Counted from the first letter of the stretch, positions 25,105 to 34,455 are shown. The stretch: DNA of 55,316 nt from a bacterium (GCA_023667365.1 JAMPAG010000010.1:1-55316), one strand, 5' to 3'. Translations and numbers: made by a program. Notes: generated from the letters alone by a model not told the origin.

Positions 25105-27072
25105 ATGAGCGTAAATCTGTCCGATTATGTGGGCGGCAGCAATACTGTCAGAGATACGTCCGGCGTGCGCGGCAGTGCGGATGTGCCGGGCGCGTCGAAC
25201 CGGGGCGCGCAGGAGCTGCCGCTGAAAGCGGGAGAGCAGCTTCGCGGTACCGTGGTGGAAGCGGACGCGGGTAAGGTCACGATCGAGACGAAGGATCACG
25301 GCGTATTTACGGCGCGTCTGGAAAACGGTATGCAGGTGAATAAGGGCGATGTCATGGATTTTGAGGTGCGCGGTATGCAGGGACGGCAGATCACGCTGAC
25401 GCCTCTTTATTCCAATATGAGCGTGGATTCCAGCGTGTTGAAAGCATTGCAGGCGGCGTCCCTGCCCGTGACGGACGCCCATGTGCGGATGGTAAACGAG
25501 ATGATGAGTCAGGGAATGGGAATTGACAGGCAGTCCCTTCACGGCATGGCGGGGCTGGTCGGGCAATATCAGACGGCATCCCCGGAGCTTCTCGTGCAGA
25601 TGAAGCAGCTCGGCATTCCCATCACGCAGGAGGGCGTGATGCAGATGGAGAGCTATCGGAATAATACAGCGCAGATCGTAAACGGTTTCGGCGAGGTCGG
25701 AGAGCAGTTTACCAGGCTGATGCGGGAAATGGCGGCAGGCGGAGAATATGAAGCGCTCGGAAAGCTCTTTACGGAGGCGGCGAAGCTGTTTGCCGAGGGG
25801 GAGCTTGCGGAAGGACTGAAGGGAATGCCGGGCGGTGCAGACGGCGCTTTGGGACAGACAGCGGGCAGTATGCAGGATGGAGTGGTGCGCCTCGTTTCAG
25901 GCGGCGTTCCGTCGGAAAACGGGGCGCAGACGGCCGCTTCGGACGGAACGGGGGCGGGCAGCGTGAACGGAGCGGGAGACGGTGCGCAAAGCCTCCCGGA
26001 CGGAGTTGTGCGTCTTGTATCGGACGGAAAGATGCCGGGAGAAGGAGAAAGCGGTGCAGACGGCATAAATGGAGCGGGGAACGGAGAAGCCGTATCCCAG
26101 ACCGCAAAGCCGCAGGAGGGTATGGCGCGCCTGATGGCGGACGGCAGCATGGTCGGTGAAAAAGGGACGCAGGCGGACGGTGTGAGCGGGATGCAGGCAG
26201 ACGGCGCGCAGAAGACCGCGATACAGAAAAACGCCGCGGACGGCGTAAGCGACGGGATACTGCGCGCCGAAGAAGGAGACGGCCGCACCGCCGCCGGCAG
26301 TGCGCGCGCGGATCATCAGCAGGATCTGTTTTCGGCATTTTTGAAAAGTCTTTCGGATGCATATGCAAAGCAGGGGGAAACGCCGCAGTTTTACCGCAGC
26401 GTGGGGCAGGAACTCTCTAAGCTGCTGGGCGATCCGCAGTTCGGCTCCTCGTTTCAGAATGCCATGATCCGAAAATGGCTCCTGACGCCGCAGGAAACGG
26501 CTTCAAAAGAGCAGGTTCAGGACCTGTACGAGACGGTGCTGCGTCAGACAGGGCAGTTAAAGCAGATGCTGGCGGATGCGGGCAGACAGGATTCTCCCGC
26601 CATGAAGAGCCTGCAGAATATGGAACGGGATGTGGAGTTTCTGAACGAATTAAACCAAAACTTCGCTTATGTCCAGCTTCCGCTGAAAATGAGCGGACAG
26701 CATACAAACGGCGACCTGTATGTCTATACGAACAAGAAAGGATTTGCGGGCAGGGACGGAGCGGTAACGGCATTTCTGCATCTTGGCATGGATCATCTTG
26801 GCGATATGGATATTTATGTCGCACTGCAAAACCAGAAAGTGAGTACCAAATTCTATCTGGAGGACGACTCGGTCATTGATTTTTTGGAAGCGCATATGGA
26901 CGAACTTGACAGGCGGCTTGGCGGAAAAGGGTATGTTGTAAAATCGGAGCTGCTGCGCAGGGACCATGAAGATGGCGGCAATGTCTTTGACCAGATGTTA
27001 AAAGACAGTAAAAATGCGGGTGCGGCGCCGCCGATTCTGTTGAGCAGACAGTCCTTTGACGCGCGTGCATAA
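25105..27072 (+). CDS. FliK-like (YlqG-type) protein
   Basis: 655 residues. The C-terminal domain (about 520-630) has LPLKMSGQHTNGDLYVYTNK and LHLGMDHLGDMDIYVAL, which match the Flg_hook/FliK C-terminal domain that switches type III export from hook to filament. The N-terminal part (about 35-110) is a small barrel-like region, followed by a helical part. A Gly/Asp/Ala-rich linker (about 240-400) has repeated MARLMADGSM and GVVRLVSDG-like units. The place after rnhB matches the Bacillus ylqG gene. No flagellar genes are in the window, so a flagellar role is unproven. ATG 25105 has GTGAGG upstream. Confidence 0.75.
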   Translation: MSVNLSDYVGGSNTVRDTSGVRGSADVPGASNRGAQELPLKAGEQLRGTVVEADAGKVTIETKDHGVFTARLENGMQVNKGDVMDFEVRGMQGRQITLTPLYSNMSVDSSVLKALQAASLPVTDAHVRMVNEMMSQGMGIDRQSLHGMAGLVGQYQTASPELLVQMKQLGIPITQEGVMQMESYRNNTAQIVNGFGEVGEQFTRLMREMAAGGEYEALGKLFTEAAKLFAEGELAEGLKGMPGGADGALGQTAGSMQDGVVRLVSGGVPSENGAQTAASDGTGAGSVNGAGDGAQSLPDGVVRLVSDGKMPGEGESGADGINGAGNGEAVSQTAKPQEGMARLMADGSMVGEKGTQADGVSGMQADGAQKTAIQKNAADGVSDGILRAEEGDGRTAAGSARADHQQDLFSAFLKSLSDAYAKQGETPQFYRSVGQELSKLLGDPQFGSSFQNAMIRKWLLTPQETASKEQVQDLYETVLRQTGQLKQMLADAGRQDSPAMKSLQNMERDVEFLNELNQNFAYVQLPLKMSGQHTNGDLYVYTNKKGFAGRDGAVTAFLHLGMDHLGDMDIYVALQNQKVSTKFYLEDDSVIDFLEAHMDELDRRLGGKGYVVKSELLRRDHEDGGNVFDQMLKDSKNAGAAPPILLSRQSFDARA

Positions 27073-27149
27073 AAAAAGAGTTTTGCTTGCGCAAAACTCT
27101 TTCGAAGAATCGTTGCACGATTCTTCCGGGGGCGGGAAATTCCTATAAG
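27070..27149 (+). repeat. Paired-hairpin intergenic repeat, copy 4
   Basis: Starts at the FliK-like stop codon. Hairpin 1 is AAAGAGTTTTGC/GCAAAACTCTTT (27075-27102). Hairpin 2 is GAAGAATCGT/ACGATTCTTC (27104-27126). The tail is CCGGGGGCGGGAAATTCCTATAAG. It is the most complete single copy. Confidence 0.87.
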
Positions 27150-27210
27150 TAAAAAAGGGTTTCCTGCGGAGCGCGTTTTTTCAGACTATGGTATGCGGGA
27201 GAAGAAAGGC

Positions 27211-28581
27211 ATGAACCAGATCAGCGATGAACAGCTTGGAAAAGAACCGATCGGGAAATTGATGTTACAGATGGCGATTCCGTCCATCGTTGCACAGACC
27301 GTCAATATTTTATACAGCATCATCGACCGGATTTATATCGGACATATCAGGGGGATCGGCACGAACGCGCTCACAGGCGTCGGACTGACCCTGCCGATTA
27401 TCACGCTGGTATCGGCGTTTTCCGCATTTGTCGGGGCGGGCGGTGCGCCGCTTGCGGCGATCTTCATGGGGAAGGGAGATAAAAAGCGGGCGGAGCAGAT
27501 CCTGGGCTGCGGGATTTTTATGCTGGGCGCGTTCAGCGCCGTGCTTATGGTGTTTTTTTACCTGTTTAAGGTTCCGCTGCTTTACCTGTTCGGCGCGTCC
27601 GATCAGACGATCGGCTATGCGGACCGCTATTTGTCCTTTTATCTGATCGGTACGCTGATGGTGCAGCTTTCCCTTGGCTTAAATCCGTTCATTATCAGTC
27701 AGGGGCAGGCGCGCGTCGGGATGCTGACAATCCTGATCGGCGCGGCGGTGAATATCGTATTGGATCCGATTTTCATTTTTGTACTCCACATGGATGTGCA
27801 GGGCGCGGCCGTCGCAACGGTGATCTCACAGACCGTCAGCGCCGTATGGATATGCTGGTTTCTGGCGGGAAAGCGTTCCGCGATCCGGATCAGGAGAGAA
27901 TTGATCAGACCGGACTGGAAAAACGGGCGTATCATTTTTTCGCTTGGGATCTCGCCGTTTATCATGCGTTCGACGGAAAGCCTGATCAGCGTCGTCATGA
28001 ACCGCGGGCTGAGGGATTACGGCGGCGACCTTTATGTCGGTTCGCTGACGATCATGCAAAGCCTGATGCAGTTTATCAGCGCGCCGATCGCGGGCTTTAC
28101 ACAGGGCGTACAACCGATCATCAGCTATAACTTCGGAGCGGGCAGTTTTGAGCGGGTGAAAAAAACATATCGCGCCATGATCAGCATCGTTGTCGCGTAC
28201 GGTTTCGTCAGCACGGCGGTTGTCATGCTGTTCCCGCGGGTGTTTGCAGGATTTTTTGCGGAGGACGCGGAACTGATCGCTTTAACGGGCCGGGTAATTC
28301 CGGTATTTATGTGCGGCATGCTTATTTTTGGTTTACAGCAGGGGATTCAGCCGACGTTTCTGGCGACGGGGCAGGCAAAGATCTCATTGTTTCTTGCCAT
28401 GTTGAGAAAGGTGATCCTGCTTGTGCCGCTTGCGGTCATCCTGCCGCATTGGTTCGGCGTGTGGGGCGTCTATATTGCGGAACCGGTATCCGACATCTTA
28501 TCGGCGGTGACGGCGGGGATTCTTTTTTTCATCAATATCAAGAAAATTCTCTCCAAAGAGAGTGTGGATAGAATTCAATAG
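27211..28581 (+). CDS. MATE family multidrug/cation efflux protein
   Basis: A 456-residue membrane protein with about twelve helices in two similar halves, as in MATE exporters that expel drugs or metabolites using Na+ or H+ gradients. Typical pieces are KLMLQMAIPSIVAQTVNILY at the start, GVGLTLPIITLVSAFSAFVG and, in the second half, PIAGFTQGVQPIISYNFGAG. ATG 27211 is better supported (GGGAG and AAAGG upstream) than ATG 27193. The substrate cannot be inferred. It lies alone between a hairpin repeat and the esterase gene. Confidence 0.9.
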   Translation: MNQISDEQLGKEPIGKLMLQMAIPSIVAQTVNILYSIIDRIYIGHIRGIGTNALTGVGLTLPIITLVSAFSAFVGAGGAPLAAIFMGKGDKKRAEQILGCGIFMLGAFSAVLMVFFYLFKVPLLYLFGASDQTIGYADRYLSFYLIGTLMVQLSLGLNPFIISQGQARVGMLTILIGAAVNIVLDPIFIFVLHMDVQGAAVATVISQTVSAVWICWFLAGKRSAIRIRRELIRPDWKNGRIIFSLGISPFIMRSTESLISVVMNRGLRDYGGDLYVGSLTIMQSLMQFISAPIAGFTQGVQPIISYNFGAGSFERVKKTYRAMISIVVAYGFVSTAVVMLFPRVFAGFFAEDAELIALTGRVIPVFMCGMLIFGLQQGIQPTFLATGQAKISLFLAMLRKVILLVPLAVILPHWFGVWGVYIAEPVSDILSAVTAGILFFINIKKILSKESVDRIQ

Positions 28582-28639
28582 AAGTGACAAGGCAAAAGCA
28601 GAAAAGAGAAAATAGGGAAAGGAGCAGAACAGGAGGATT

Positions 28640-30406
28640 ATGGCAGATTTCAAAGTAGCGGCAGTATTCAGCGATCACATGGTATTACAGCGTGACAAAG
28701 GGATCGCAGTGTTTGGAGAAGGCGTGGACGGCGAGAGGGTGACGGTCACGCTTCAGCACGGGGAAGAGGAGGCAGCGGTAAGCGGACCGGTGTCAGGCGG
28801 ACGCTGGAATGTATTGCTTCCGAAGCAAAAGGCGGGAGAAGGCGCAGTGATGACCGTACAGTGCGGGGCGGATGTCCGGGAGTTTTCGGATATTGCGATC
28901 GGCGAGGTGTGGCTGGCCGGCGGACAGTCCAATATGGAACTGGAACTGCAAAACGCCTATGAGGGCGCGCAGGCGCTTGCGGAGGATGGCGCGCTGAACG
29001 ACGGCAAGGGACCGAATGTGCGGTATTATTACACGCAGAAGCGCAGCTATATGGACGATGCGTTTTTTGAGGAGGAGGAGAAGACCTGCTGGACCTGTTT
29101 CGGGGACGGCAGTGAAAAATGCTGGTCCGCCGTTGCGTACTTTTTTGCACGAAAACTTGCAAAGAAACTGAGAGTGACGGTCGGCGTGATTGGATGCAAC
29201 TGGGGAGGCACGAGCGCGAGCGCATGGATGGATTGGGAGAGTCTGGCGGGGGACAGCGAGCTGCGCTCCTATATCGATGAGTATGAGGCTGCGGTCGCGG
29301 GTAAGAGCGTGGAGGAGCAGATCAGGGAATACGATGAATATGAAGCGTATCATGCGGAGTGGAGCAAACGGGCGGAGGAGCTTGCCAAGACCGATCCGCT
29401 GCTGCCCTGGGATGAGGTGGTCGCGCGCTGCGGGGAATGCAAGTGGCCGGGACCGATGAACTGTAAGAATCCGTATCGTCCGGCAGGCTTATATGAGTGC
29501 ATGGTAAAGCGCATTGCGCCCTATACGATGCGCGGCGTGATCTGGTATCAGGGAGAAAGCGACGACCACAAGCCGCGCCTGTACGAAAAACTTTTTACGA
29601 AGCTGATCGAGGTATGGCGCAGGGAATGGGATAATATTTTGATGTCCTTTCTGTTTGTGCAGCTTCCGATGCACCGGTATGAGCAGGATAAGGATTTCAA
29701 AAACTGGCCGCTGATCAGGGAGGCGCAGTGGCGGGTATTCCGCACGATCAGGCACACGGGGATCGTAGTCGGAACGGAGTTTTCCGAGTGGGGAGAGATT
29801 CATCCGCGCAGAAAGCGTGAGATCGGAGAGCGCCTGACAGATGTGGCGATGTGCGATACCTACAATATGATGATCACGCGGGATGCGTATGGACCGCTTT
29901 TCCGTGAGCTTATTATCCATGACGCACAGGGACGGGAAAAATGTGGGAAGATCGAATTGGTGTTTTTCTGTGCGTACGGTGGTTTTACGGTCGTGGATCG
30001 TCCCTATGTGGAGAAATTGTGGCTGGAGGAAGAGCGTATCGTCGTGATGCCAAGGAGGCGCGGAAAGCAGACTGAGCCGGCACCGGGATCGACGGAAGCG
30101 CGTGAGCGGATAGACGCGCCGGACTTAACACCGGAAGAGAAGCGTTCGGACGGCTTTGAGATCGCGGGCGAGGATAAACGCTTTTTCCCGGCAAGGTACC
30201 GGATTGTGGAAGAACGGATCCTTGTGTGGTCGGAGCAGGTTGCTAAGCCGAAATATGTGCGCTATTTGTGGACAAACTATCGGATTCCGCATATTTTCGG
30301 CACGCATACCGGAATCCCGTTGATGCCGTTCCGGTCGGATTTTCACGACGAGGCGGACGTATCGGATACAGGAAACGCAAAAATACAGCAAATGATGGAG
30401 GTATAA
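28640..30406 (+). CDS. Sialate O-acetylesterase-like SGNH hydrolase
   Basis: A 588-residue protein of the sialate O-acetylesterase family. An N-terminal beta domain (1-85, FSDHMVLQRDKGIAVFGEG) is followed by the SGNH-type hydrolase with GEVWLAGGQSNMELEL (S97), GVIGCNWGGTSASAWM, RGVIWYQGESD and GEIHPRRKREIGERL (probable catalytic His). There is no signal peptide, so it appears cytosolic and would deacetylate imported sugars. It follows the MATE gene and precedes a glycosyltransferase by 10 bases. ATG 28640 has AGGAGG upstream. The true substrate, sialate or xylan acetyl groups, is uncertain. Confidence 0.85.
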   Translation: MADFKVAAVFSDHMVLQRDKGIAVFGEGVDGERVTVTLQHGEEEAAVSGPVSGGRWNVLLPKQKAGEGAVMTVQCGADVREFSDIAIGEVWLAGGQSNMELELQNAYEGAQALAEDGALNDGKGPNVRYYYTQKRSYMDDAFFEEEEKTCWTCFGDGSEKCWSAVAYFFARKLAKKLRVTVGVIGCNWGGTSASAWMDWESLAGDSELRSYIDEYEAAVAGKSVEEQIREYDEYEAYHAEWSKRAEELAKTDPLLPWDEVVARCGECKWPGPMNCKNPYRPAGLYECMVKRIAPYTMRGVIWYQGESDDHKPRLYEKLFTKLIEVWRREWDNILMSFLFVQLPMHRYEQDKDFKNWPLIREAQWRVFRTIRHTGIVVGTEFSEWGEIHPRRKREIGERLTDVAMCDTYNMMITRDAYGPLFRELIIHDAQGREKCGKIELVFFCAYGGFTVVDRPYVEKLWLEEERIVVMPRRRGKQTEPAPGSTEARERIDAPDLTPEEKRSDGFEIAGEDKRFFPARYRIVEERILVWSEQVAKPKYVRYLWTNYRIPHIFGTHTGIPLMPFRSDFHDEADVSDTGNAKIQQMMEV

Positions 30407-30416
30407 GAGAGCAGCT

Positions 30417-31748
30417 ATGGAAAGAGTAGGTATTGTGATCTGTAACTATAATAAGGCGGATATGGTCTGCGAATGTATCCAGACCGTACTGGAATCAAAC
30501 TATACGGATTATCGGATCTATGTGGTGGATAACGCATCACAGGATGATTCCGTGGAGCGGATACGCGCCCGCTTCGGGGAGAAAGTGACTCTTTTGGTCA
30601 ATGAGAGAAACCTCGGCGGGTCGGGCGGCTTTAACACGGGTATCCGCAAGGCGCTCGCGGCGGGACACGAGTATGTCTGGTGTCTGGATAATGACGTGCA
30701 GGCGGACGAAGACGCGCTTGGCGTACTGGTAGAATTTTTGGATACGCATCCGGACTGCGGTATGGCAGGTTCGCGTGTCGATCATATGGAAGCGCCGGAA
30801 TATGTACAGCAGTACGGTATCACCGTGGATTTTGAGGAGTTCTGCGTGGAGGCCAAATATCTGAATCATTTAGAGGACGGCACGCTGCCGGACGTGGTCT
30901 ATTCGGATGCGGTAGCGGCATGTTCCGTTTTAGTGCGGAGCAGTCTGATCCGGGAGATCGGGATGCTTCCGGAGGACAATTTTCTTTATTGGGACGATAC
31001 GGAATGGGGATGGCGCTGCAATCTGGCAGGACACCGTGTCGCTTCGTGCGGAAAGAGCCTTGTCCTTCATGCCATGGGAGCCAAAAAAGAATCGGTCAGC
31101 ACGGTTCCGACGTATTATGCATGGAGAAACTGGATTGATTTTTTTGCACGGTACACGCCCGAAGAAAAACTGGAGAATATGTATGTAGCGCTGTTGAACG
31201 CGCTGTTTGACGTGCAGTATGAGGGGATTTACAACGGAACGGAGAATCGTGCGAATACGGCGATGGCGGCGTTTGACGACGCGATGCACGGCGTCCGCGG
31301 AGAAGCGAAAGAAGGCTGTATTTATGACGGGGAGGAGCCAAAGAGGGACCGCCTGACGGAAACTGTTGACGCCGAGAAAAAGAAACGCGGTGAGATCAAA
31401 CGGATCGTGATCGAGGAAAACGGGTTTGCGGCGCAGGCGGAACGCTTAAAAGAGCAGCTCCGCGAGCTGTGCCCGCAGGCGGAGTTTGTCGCACAACCGG
31501 ATGGAGAGTCGCCTTGTTTTTCCATGTGCCAGTTCATTTTTACGCAGGAAGATTTAAGCTTGCAAAAATATTATGTGGATTGTAACGGAAATGTCCTTGC
31601 GGCTGAGGAAGACGCGATGATGGCGGTCAATTACTGGATGAGCAGGCGCGCATTCCGATACAGCATGCTGCCCTTGTTCCGGCGCGGCACGGAGCAGCTT
31701 AGAAAGACGGCGGCTGAGCGATGGCCTGAATCAAAATCTCAGCAGTAA
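30417..31748 (+). CDS. Family 2 glycosyltransferase
   Basis: 443 residues. A GT-A fold domain (1-260) has GIVICNYNKADMV, YVVDNASQDDSV, NLGGSGGFNTGIRKAL and the metal-binding WCLDNDVQ (D91/D93), then DTEWGWRCNLAGHRV. This resembles rhamnosyl or galactofuranosyl transferases. The C-terminal part (about 260-440) is not recognised. No membrane helix is seen. It is 10 bases after the esterase gene and likely co-transcribed, suggesting a surface polysaccharide role for the pair. Confidence 0.85.
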   Translation: MERVGIVICNYNKADMVCECIQTVLESNYTDYRIYVVDNASQDDSVERIRARFGEKVTLLVNERNLGGSGGFNTGIRKALAAGHEYVWCLDNDVQADEDALGVLVEFLDTHPDCGMAGSRVDHMEAPEYVQQYGITVDFEEFCVEAKYLNHLEDGTLPDVVYSDAVAACSVLVRSSLIREIGMLPEDNFLYWDDTEWGWRCNLAGHRVASCGKSLVLHAMGAKKESVSTVPTYYAWRNWIDFFARYTPEEKLENMYVALLNALFDVQYEGIYNGTENRANTAMAAFDDAMHGVRGEAKEGCIYDGEEPKRDRLTETVDAEKKKRGEIKRIVIEENGFAAQAERLKEQLRELCPQAEFVAQPDGESPCFSMCQFIFTQEDLSLQKYYVDCNGNVLAAEEDAMMAVNYWMSRRAFRYSMLPLFRRGTEQLRKTAAERWPESKSQQ

Positions 31749-31829
31749 GCTGCGCATTCACCAAGGGAGTGCGGATAGTTACCCGGCACATTGCTGCCTG
31801 TGGAATAAACGGAAAGGAAACAATCGGAT

Positions 31830-31994
31830 ATGAGCAGAAAGCATAAAGAGGGAGAAACGGTCTGCCCGATATACGGAAAAGCAATAGAGGAGAAGTATTG
31901 TCTCAATGAATGTCTGCTAAACGACTGCGGTATGCTGATGAGAAACCATACCGCAGAGGAGGGCGGGGAACATGCGCCGGATAAGAGAGGGTAA
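31830..31994 (+). CDS. Small cysteine-containing protein (54 residues)
   Basis: A short frame, MSRKHKEGETVCPIYGKAIE and onward, with Cys at 12, 23, 27 and 32 in a CPIYGK...CLNECLLNDC pattern. It could bind a metal or be a zinc-ribbon remnant. AAAGGAAA lies about 13 bases upstream. It lies between two glycosyltransferase genes that face each other. No family recognised; it could be chance, but the Cys spacing and ribosome binding site favour a real gene. Confidence 0.45.
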   Translation: MSRKHKEGETVCPIYGKAIEEKYCLNECLLNDCGMLMRNHTAEEGGEHAPDKRG

Positions 31995-32019
31995 GTGCTC
32001 TGTTCTGCAATGATCAGGA

Positions 32020-32050
32020 GCCGCCGCAGTCAGACGTGCCATTCGGCGGC
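32020..32050. other. Hairpin at the 3' end of the minus-strand glycosyltransferase
   Basis: GCCGCCG (32020-32026) and CGGCGGC (32044-32050) pair around the stop codon of the minus-strand gene. There is no T-run on either strand, so the role as a terminator is doubtful. Confidence 0.35.
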
Positions 32051-33049
32051 TTGTCTGCGGTGGCTTTCTGCAAGTTCGGAAAGTCCGACCGCTTCAAATA
32101 CGCGTGCGAGCGCTAAGAGCGCTTCGTCGCCGCCTGAGTGGATATTGCAGATCGGCGATGTCTCAAAAGCGGCGTTATAGTACCAGATATGCGCCTCATT
32201 GAAATCCCCGGCGGCTTCATAATACGCGCCGAGCTCCATACAGATCTCGCTGCAGCTTCCGGAGACGACGGCTTTCATCGCGTACTTAAAAAAGGACAGG
32301 GCGTCCTCTTTGACACGGTAAGCATGTGCGAGCACGCAGCTTATCTGCAGCATTTCCTCGGCGGAACGGCTATCTTCTAAGAGCAGACGCGTCATGATGG
32401 GAACCGCGTCTATAAAATGCGCGTCCGTTCCGGAAATGAACAGCTCTTTTGCATACATGGAGAGCAGACGTGCCGGCATATGAGGCGCGTCCGGCTTACC
32501 ATAAATTTCCCGGAAGATCATCAGGTCGCGGTCGGTATGGCTGTCGTGCGGCTTGTGCAGGATGCGGATGTCGCTGTCAAATACGACGGGTTCGGTCGCG
32601 ACCGTCTCGTGCACGGGACATTCGAAGCGGAAGCTGCGCAGGCGCTTGTAAAGCTTGGGGCGGTATTCCTCATCATAGTTGTATGCGGTATTATAGGTGA
32701 GCTGTCCCGCATATTTCATCTGCACAATATCAATCTCAGGAAGCATCGCCCGTTTCAGGTCGCGGAAGCGGGCGCGGTTTTCTTCGTCTAACACTTCGTC
32801 GGCATCGGCGCAGTAGATGTAATCCATCGCTGCCTTGGAAAAAGAAAAATTGCGCGCCGCCGCAAAATCATTTTTCCACACGTAATCATAGAGTTTGTCC
32901 GTGTATGCCGCGGCGATCTCTTTCGTTCTGTCGGTGGAACCGGTATCTACAATGATGATCTCGTCCATTAGATCTTTCAGACTGTCCAGACAGCGCGCAA
33001 GCAGCGCTTCTTCATTTTTGACTATCATACATAAGCTGATCGTGATCAT
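32030..33049 (-). CDS. Family 2 glycosyltransferase with C-terminal TPR-like region
   Basis: 339 residues on the minus strand. The GT-A domain (1-220) starts ISLCMIVKNEEALLARCLDS, with IIIVDTGSTDRTKEIA, ARNFSFSKA and the CADADEVLD acidic motif (82-85). The C-terminal third holds helical repeats (for instance CMELGAYYEAAGDFNEAHIWYYNA) of TPR type. This arrangement is typical of SunS-like or TPR glycosyltransferases that act on proteins or peptides. The start at 33049 has GGGGGTT upstream on its strand. It converges with the gene at 30417 and is transcribed away from the glucokinase gene. Confidence 0.87.
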   Translation of the reverse strand: MITISLCMIVKNEEALLARCLDSLKDLMDEIIIVDTGSTDRTKEIAAAYTDKLYDYVWKNDFAAARNFSFSKAAMDYIYCADADEVLDEENRARFRDLKRAMLPEIDIVQMKYAGQLTYNTAYNYDEEYRPKLYKRLRSFRFECPVHETVATEPVVFDSDIRILHKPHDSHTDRDLMIFREIYGKPDAPHMPARLLSMYAKELFISGTDAHFIDAVPIMTRLLLEDSRSAEEMLQISCVLAHAYRVKEDALSFFKYAMKAVVSGSCSEICMELGAYYEAAGDFNEAHIWYYNAAFETSPICNIHSGGDEALLALARVFEAVGLSELAESHRRQAAEWHV

Positions 33050-33285
33050 ATCAGAACCCCCGTTTACTTTGTCTATGGGTTCAGTTTACACCCATACGGG
33101 CGGAATAGCTACATTTTTTTACATCCGGAAAAAAGAAGGAAAGAGACGGCGACATGTTTTGGGACAAATGAGGGAAGAAATTTGCGGGAATTTTTTGTCT
33201 GGGATGGAAAAGTAGAAAGACGGGTGGTAAAATGGTCACAGAGGGACAGACGAAGGGATAGAGGCAGACGCAGGGGGGGACGGAT

Positions 33286-34242
33286 ATGTATTATCGGATA
33301 GGCATTGATCTGGGCGGAACAAATATCAAGGCGGGGATTGTCAATGAGAACAATGAGATTTTATTAGAAAAACAGATTCCGACGCAGGCGGACCGTCCGG
33401 CGGAGGAGGTCATGCAGGATATGGCAAAACTTGTCCTTTCGCTGCTTGAAGACGGAGGAATGCGTATCGACAGGAAGCAGGTTTTGGGCGTCGGAATCGG
33501 CTCGCCGGGAACCGTTGACGCACGTACGGGTGTTGTCGTTTACTCCAACAATTTCGGCTGGGAGCATGTCCCGCTCGGCGAAAGTCTGTCAAAAGCGCTT
33601 GATCTGCCGGTGCGCATATCCAATGACGCGAATTGTGCGGCGCTCGGCGAGGTGAAGGCGGGGGCGGCGCGCAGCTGTGCAAACTGTGTGCTGATCACGC
33701 TCGGAACGGGCGTGGGAAGCGGGATCGTCATTGACGGGCGTATTTTTGAAGGCGCTCATGCAGGCGGCGCAGAGCTGGGACACACCCTGCTTGTGGCGGA
33801 CGGAGAACGATGCACCTGCGGAAGGCGGGGGTGTCTGGAAGCGTACGCCTCGGCAACTGCGCTCATACGCGATACCCGCCGTGCAGCGCGGAAAAATCCG
33901 GCGTCCCTGATCATGGATCAGTGCGGCGGCAATCTTAAAAATGTCAACGGTCAAACGGCGTTTGACGCGGCAAAAGCGGGGGACGCCTGCGCGCAGACGG
34001 TTGTGGACCGCTATATCCGCTATCTCGGCGAGGGGATCGTGAATGCGGTCAATCTGTTCCGTCCGGACATCGTGCTGCTCGGCGGCGGAATCTGTAAACA
34101 GGGAGACGTTCTGACGAAGCCGCTTAACGCTTTTGTCAGACAATACTGCTTTGCGGGGGAGAAAGGTTTTATCCCTCAGATCGGGATTGCCCGGCTCGGA
34201 AATTCCGCGGGGATTCTCGGTGCGGCTGCATTGATCGATTAG
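33286..34242 (+). CDS. ROK family glucokinase
   Basis: A 318-residue ROK protein without a DNA-binding domain, so an enzyme rather than a repressor. It would phosphorylate glucose with ATP. Motifs: IGIDLGGTNIKAGIV (phosphate loop), GIGSPGTVD, SNDANCAALGEVKAGAA (catalytic Asp), TLGTGVGSGIV, GAELGHTLL and the zinc-binding CTCGRRGCLEAYAS. ATG 33286 has GGGGGGA upstream. It is divergent from the minus-strand glycosyltransferase, with 236 bases between them. I see no clear promoter there apart from a weak TAAAAT at 33228. Confidence 0.92.
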   Translation: MYYRIGIDLGGTNIKAGIVNENNEILLEKQIPTQADRPAEEVMQDMAKLVLSLLEDGGMRIDRKQVLGVGIGSPGTVDARTGVVVYSNNFGWEHVPLGESLSKALDLPVRISNDANCAALGEVKAGAARSCANCVLITLGTGVGSGIVIDGRIFEGAHAGGAELGHTLLVADGERCTCGRRGCLEAYASATALIRDTRRAARKNPASLIMDQCGGNLKNVNGQTAFDAAKAGDACAQTVVDRYIRYLGEGIVNAVNLFRPDIVLLGGGICKQGDVLTKPLNAFVRQYCFAGEKGFIPQIGIARLGNSAGILGAAALID

Positions 34243-34304
34243 CCGGTTTACATGGCGCCGCGCGTCTCGCCGCGCGGCTGGCTGTACTTTCCAATAATAG
34301 TGAC

Positions 34305-34333
34305 TGGACAAATGTTCGGATTTGTGATATTAT
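34305..34333 (+). promoter_or_regulatory. Promoter upstream of tRNA-Arg
   Basis: TGGACA at 34305-34310 and TATTAT at 34328-34333, 17 bases apart. It lies about 50 bases before the tRNA and would also read into the SH3b gene. Confidence 0.65.
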
Positions 34334-34352
34334 GTTTCCGTTGTAATAATAT

Positions 34353-34368
34353 TGTAACAATTGTTACA
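34353..34368. promoter_or_regulatory. 16-bp palindrome between promoter and tRNA
   Basis: TGTAACAATTGTTACA is a perfect palindrome at about +14 from the expected start, preceded by two TTGTAA half-site-like pieces (34341-34358). It looks like a repressor operator, although tRNA genes rarely have one. Confidence 0.5.
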
Positions 34369-34383
34369 GAAAATTACACACAC

Positions 34384-34455
34384 GCACCCGTAGTCTAATG
34401 GATAGAACGAAGGCCTCCGACGCCTTTAATGCAGGTTCGATTCCTGTCGGGTGCA
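34384..34455 (+). tRNA. tRNA-Arg (anticodon CCG)
   Basis: Acceptor GCACCCG pairs exactly with CGGGTGC; the anticodon stem AAGGC/GCCTT holds the loop CTCCGAC, giving anticodon CCG (reads CGG). The T arm is GCAGG-TTCGATT-CCTGT with one G-T pair. The D stem GTCT/GAAC has a C-A mismatch. The discriminator base is A and CCA is not encoded. The 72-base gene is on the + strand. Confidence 0.93.

Noticed and set aside
25653..26288. Minus-strand Pro/Ser-rich open frame inside the FliK-like gene
   Set aside because: It is complementary to the Gly/Asp-rich linker of the real gene, and its composition follows from that.
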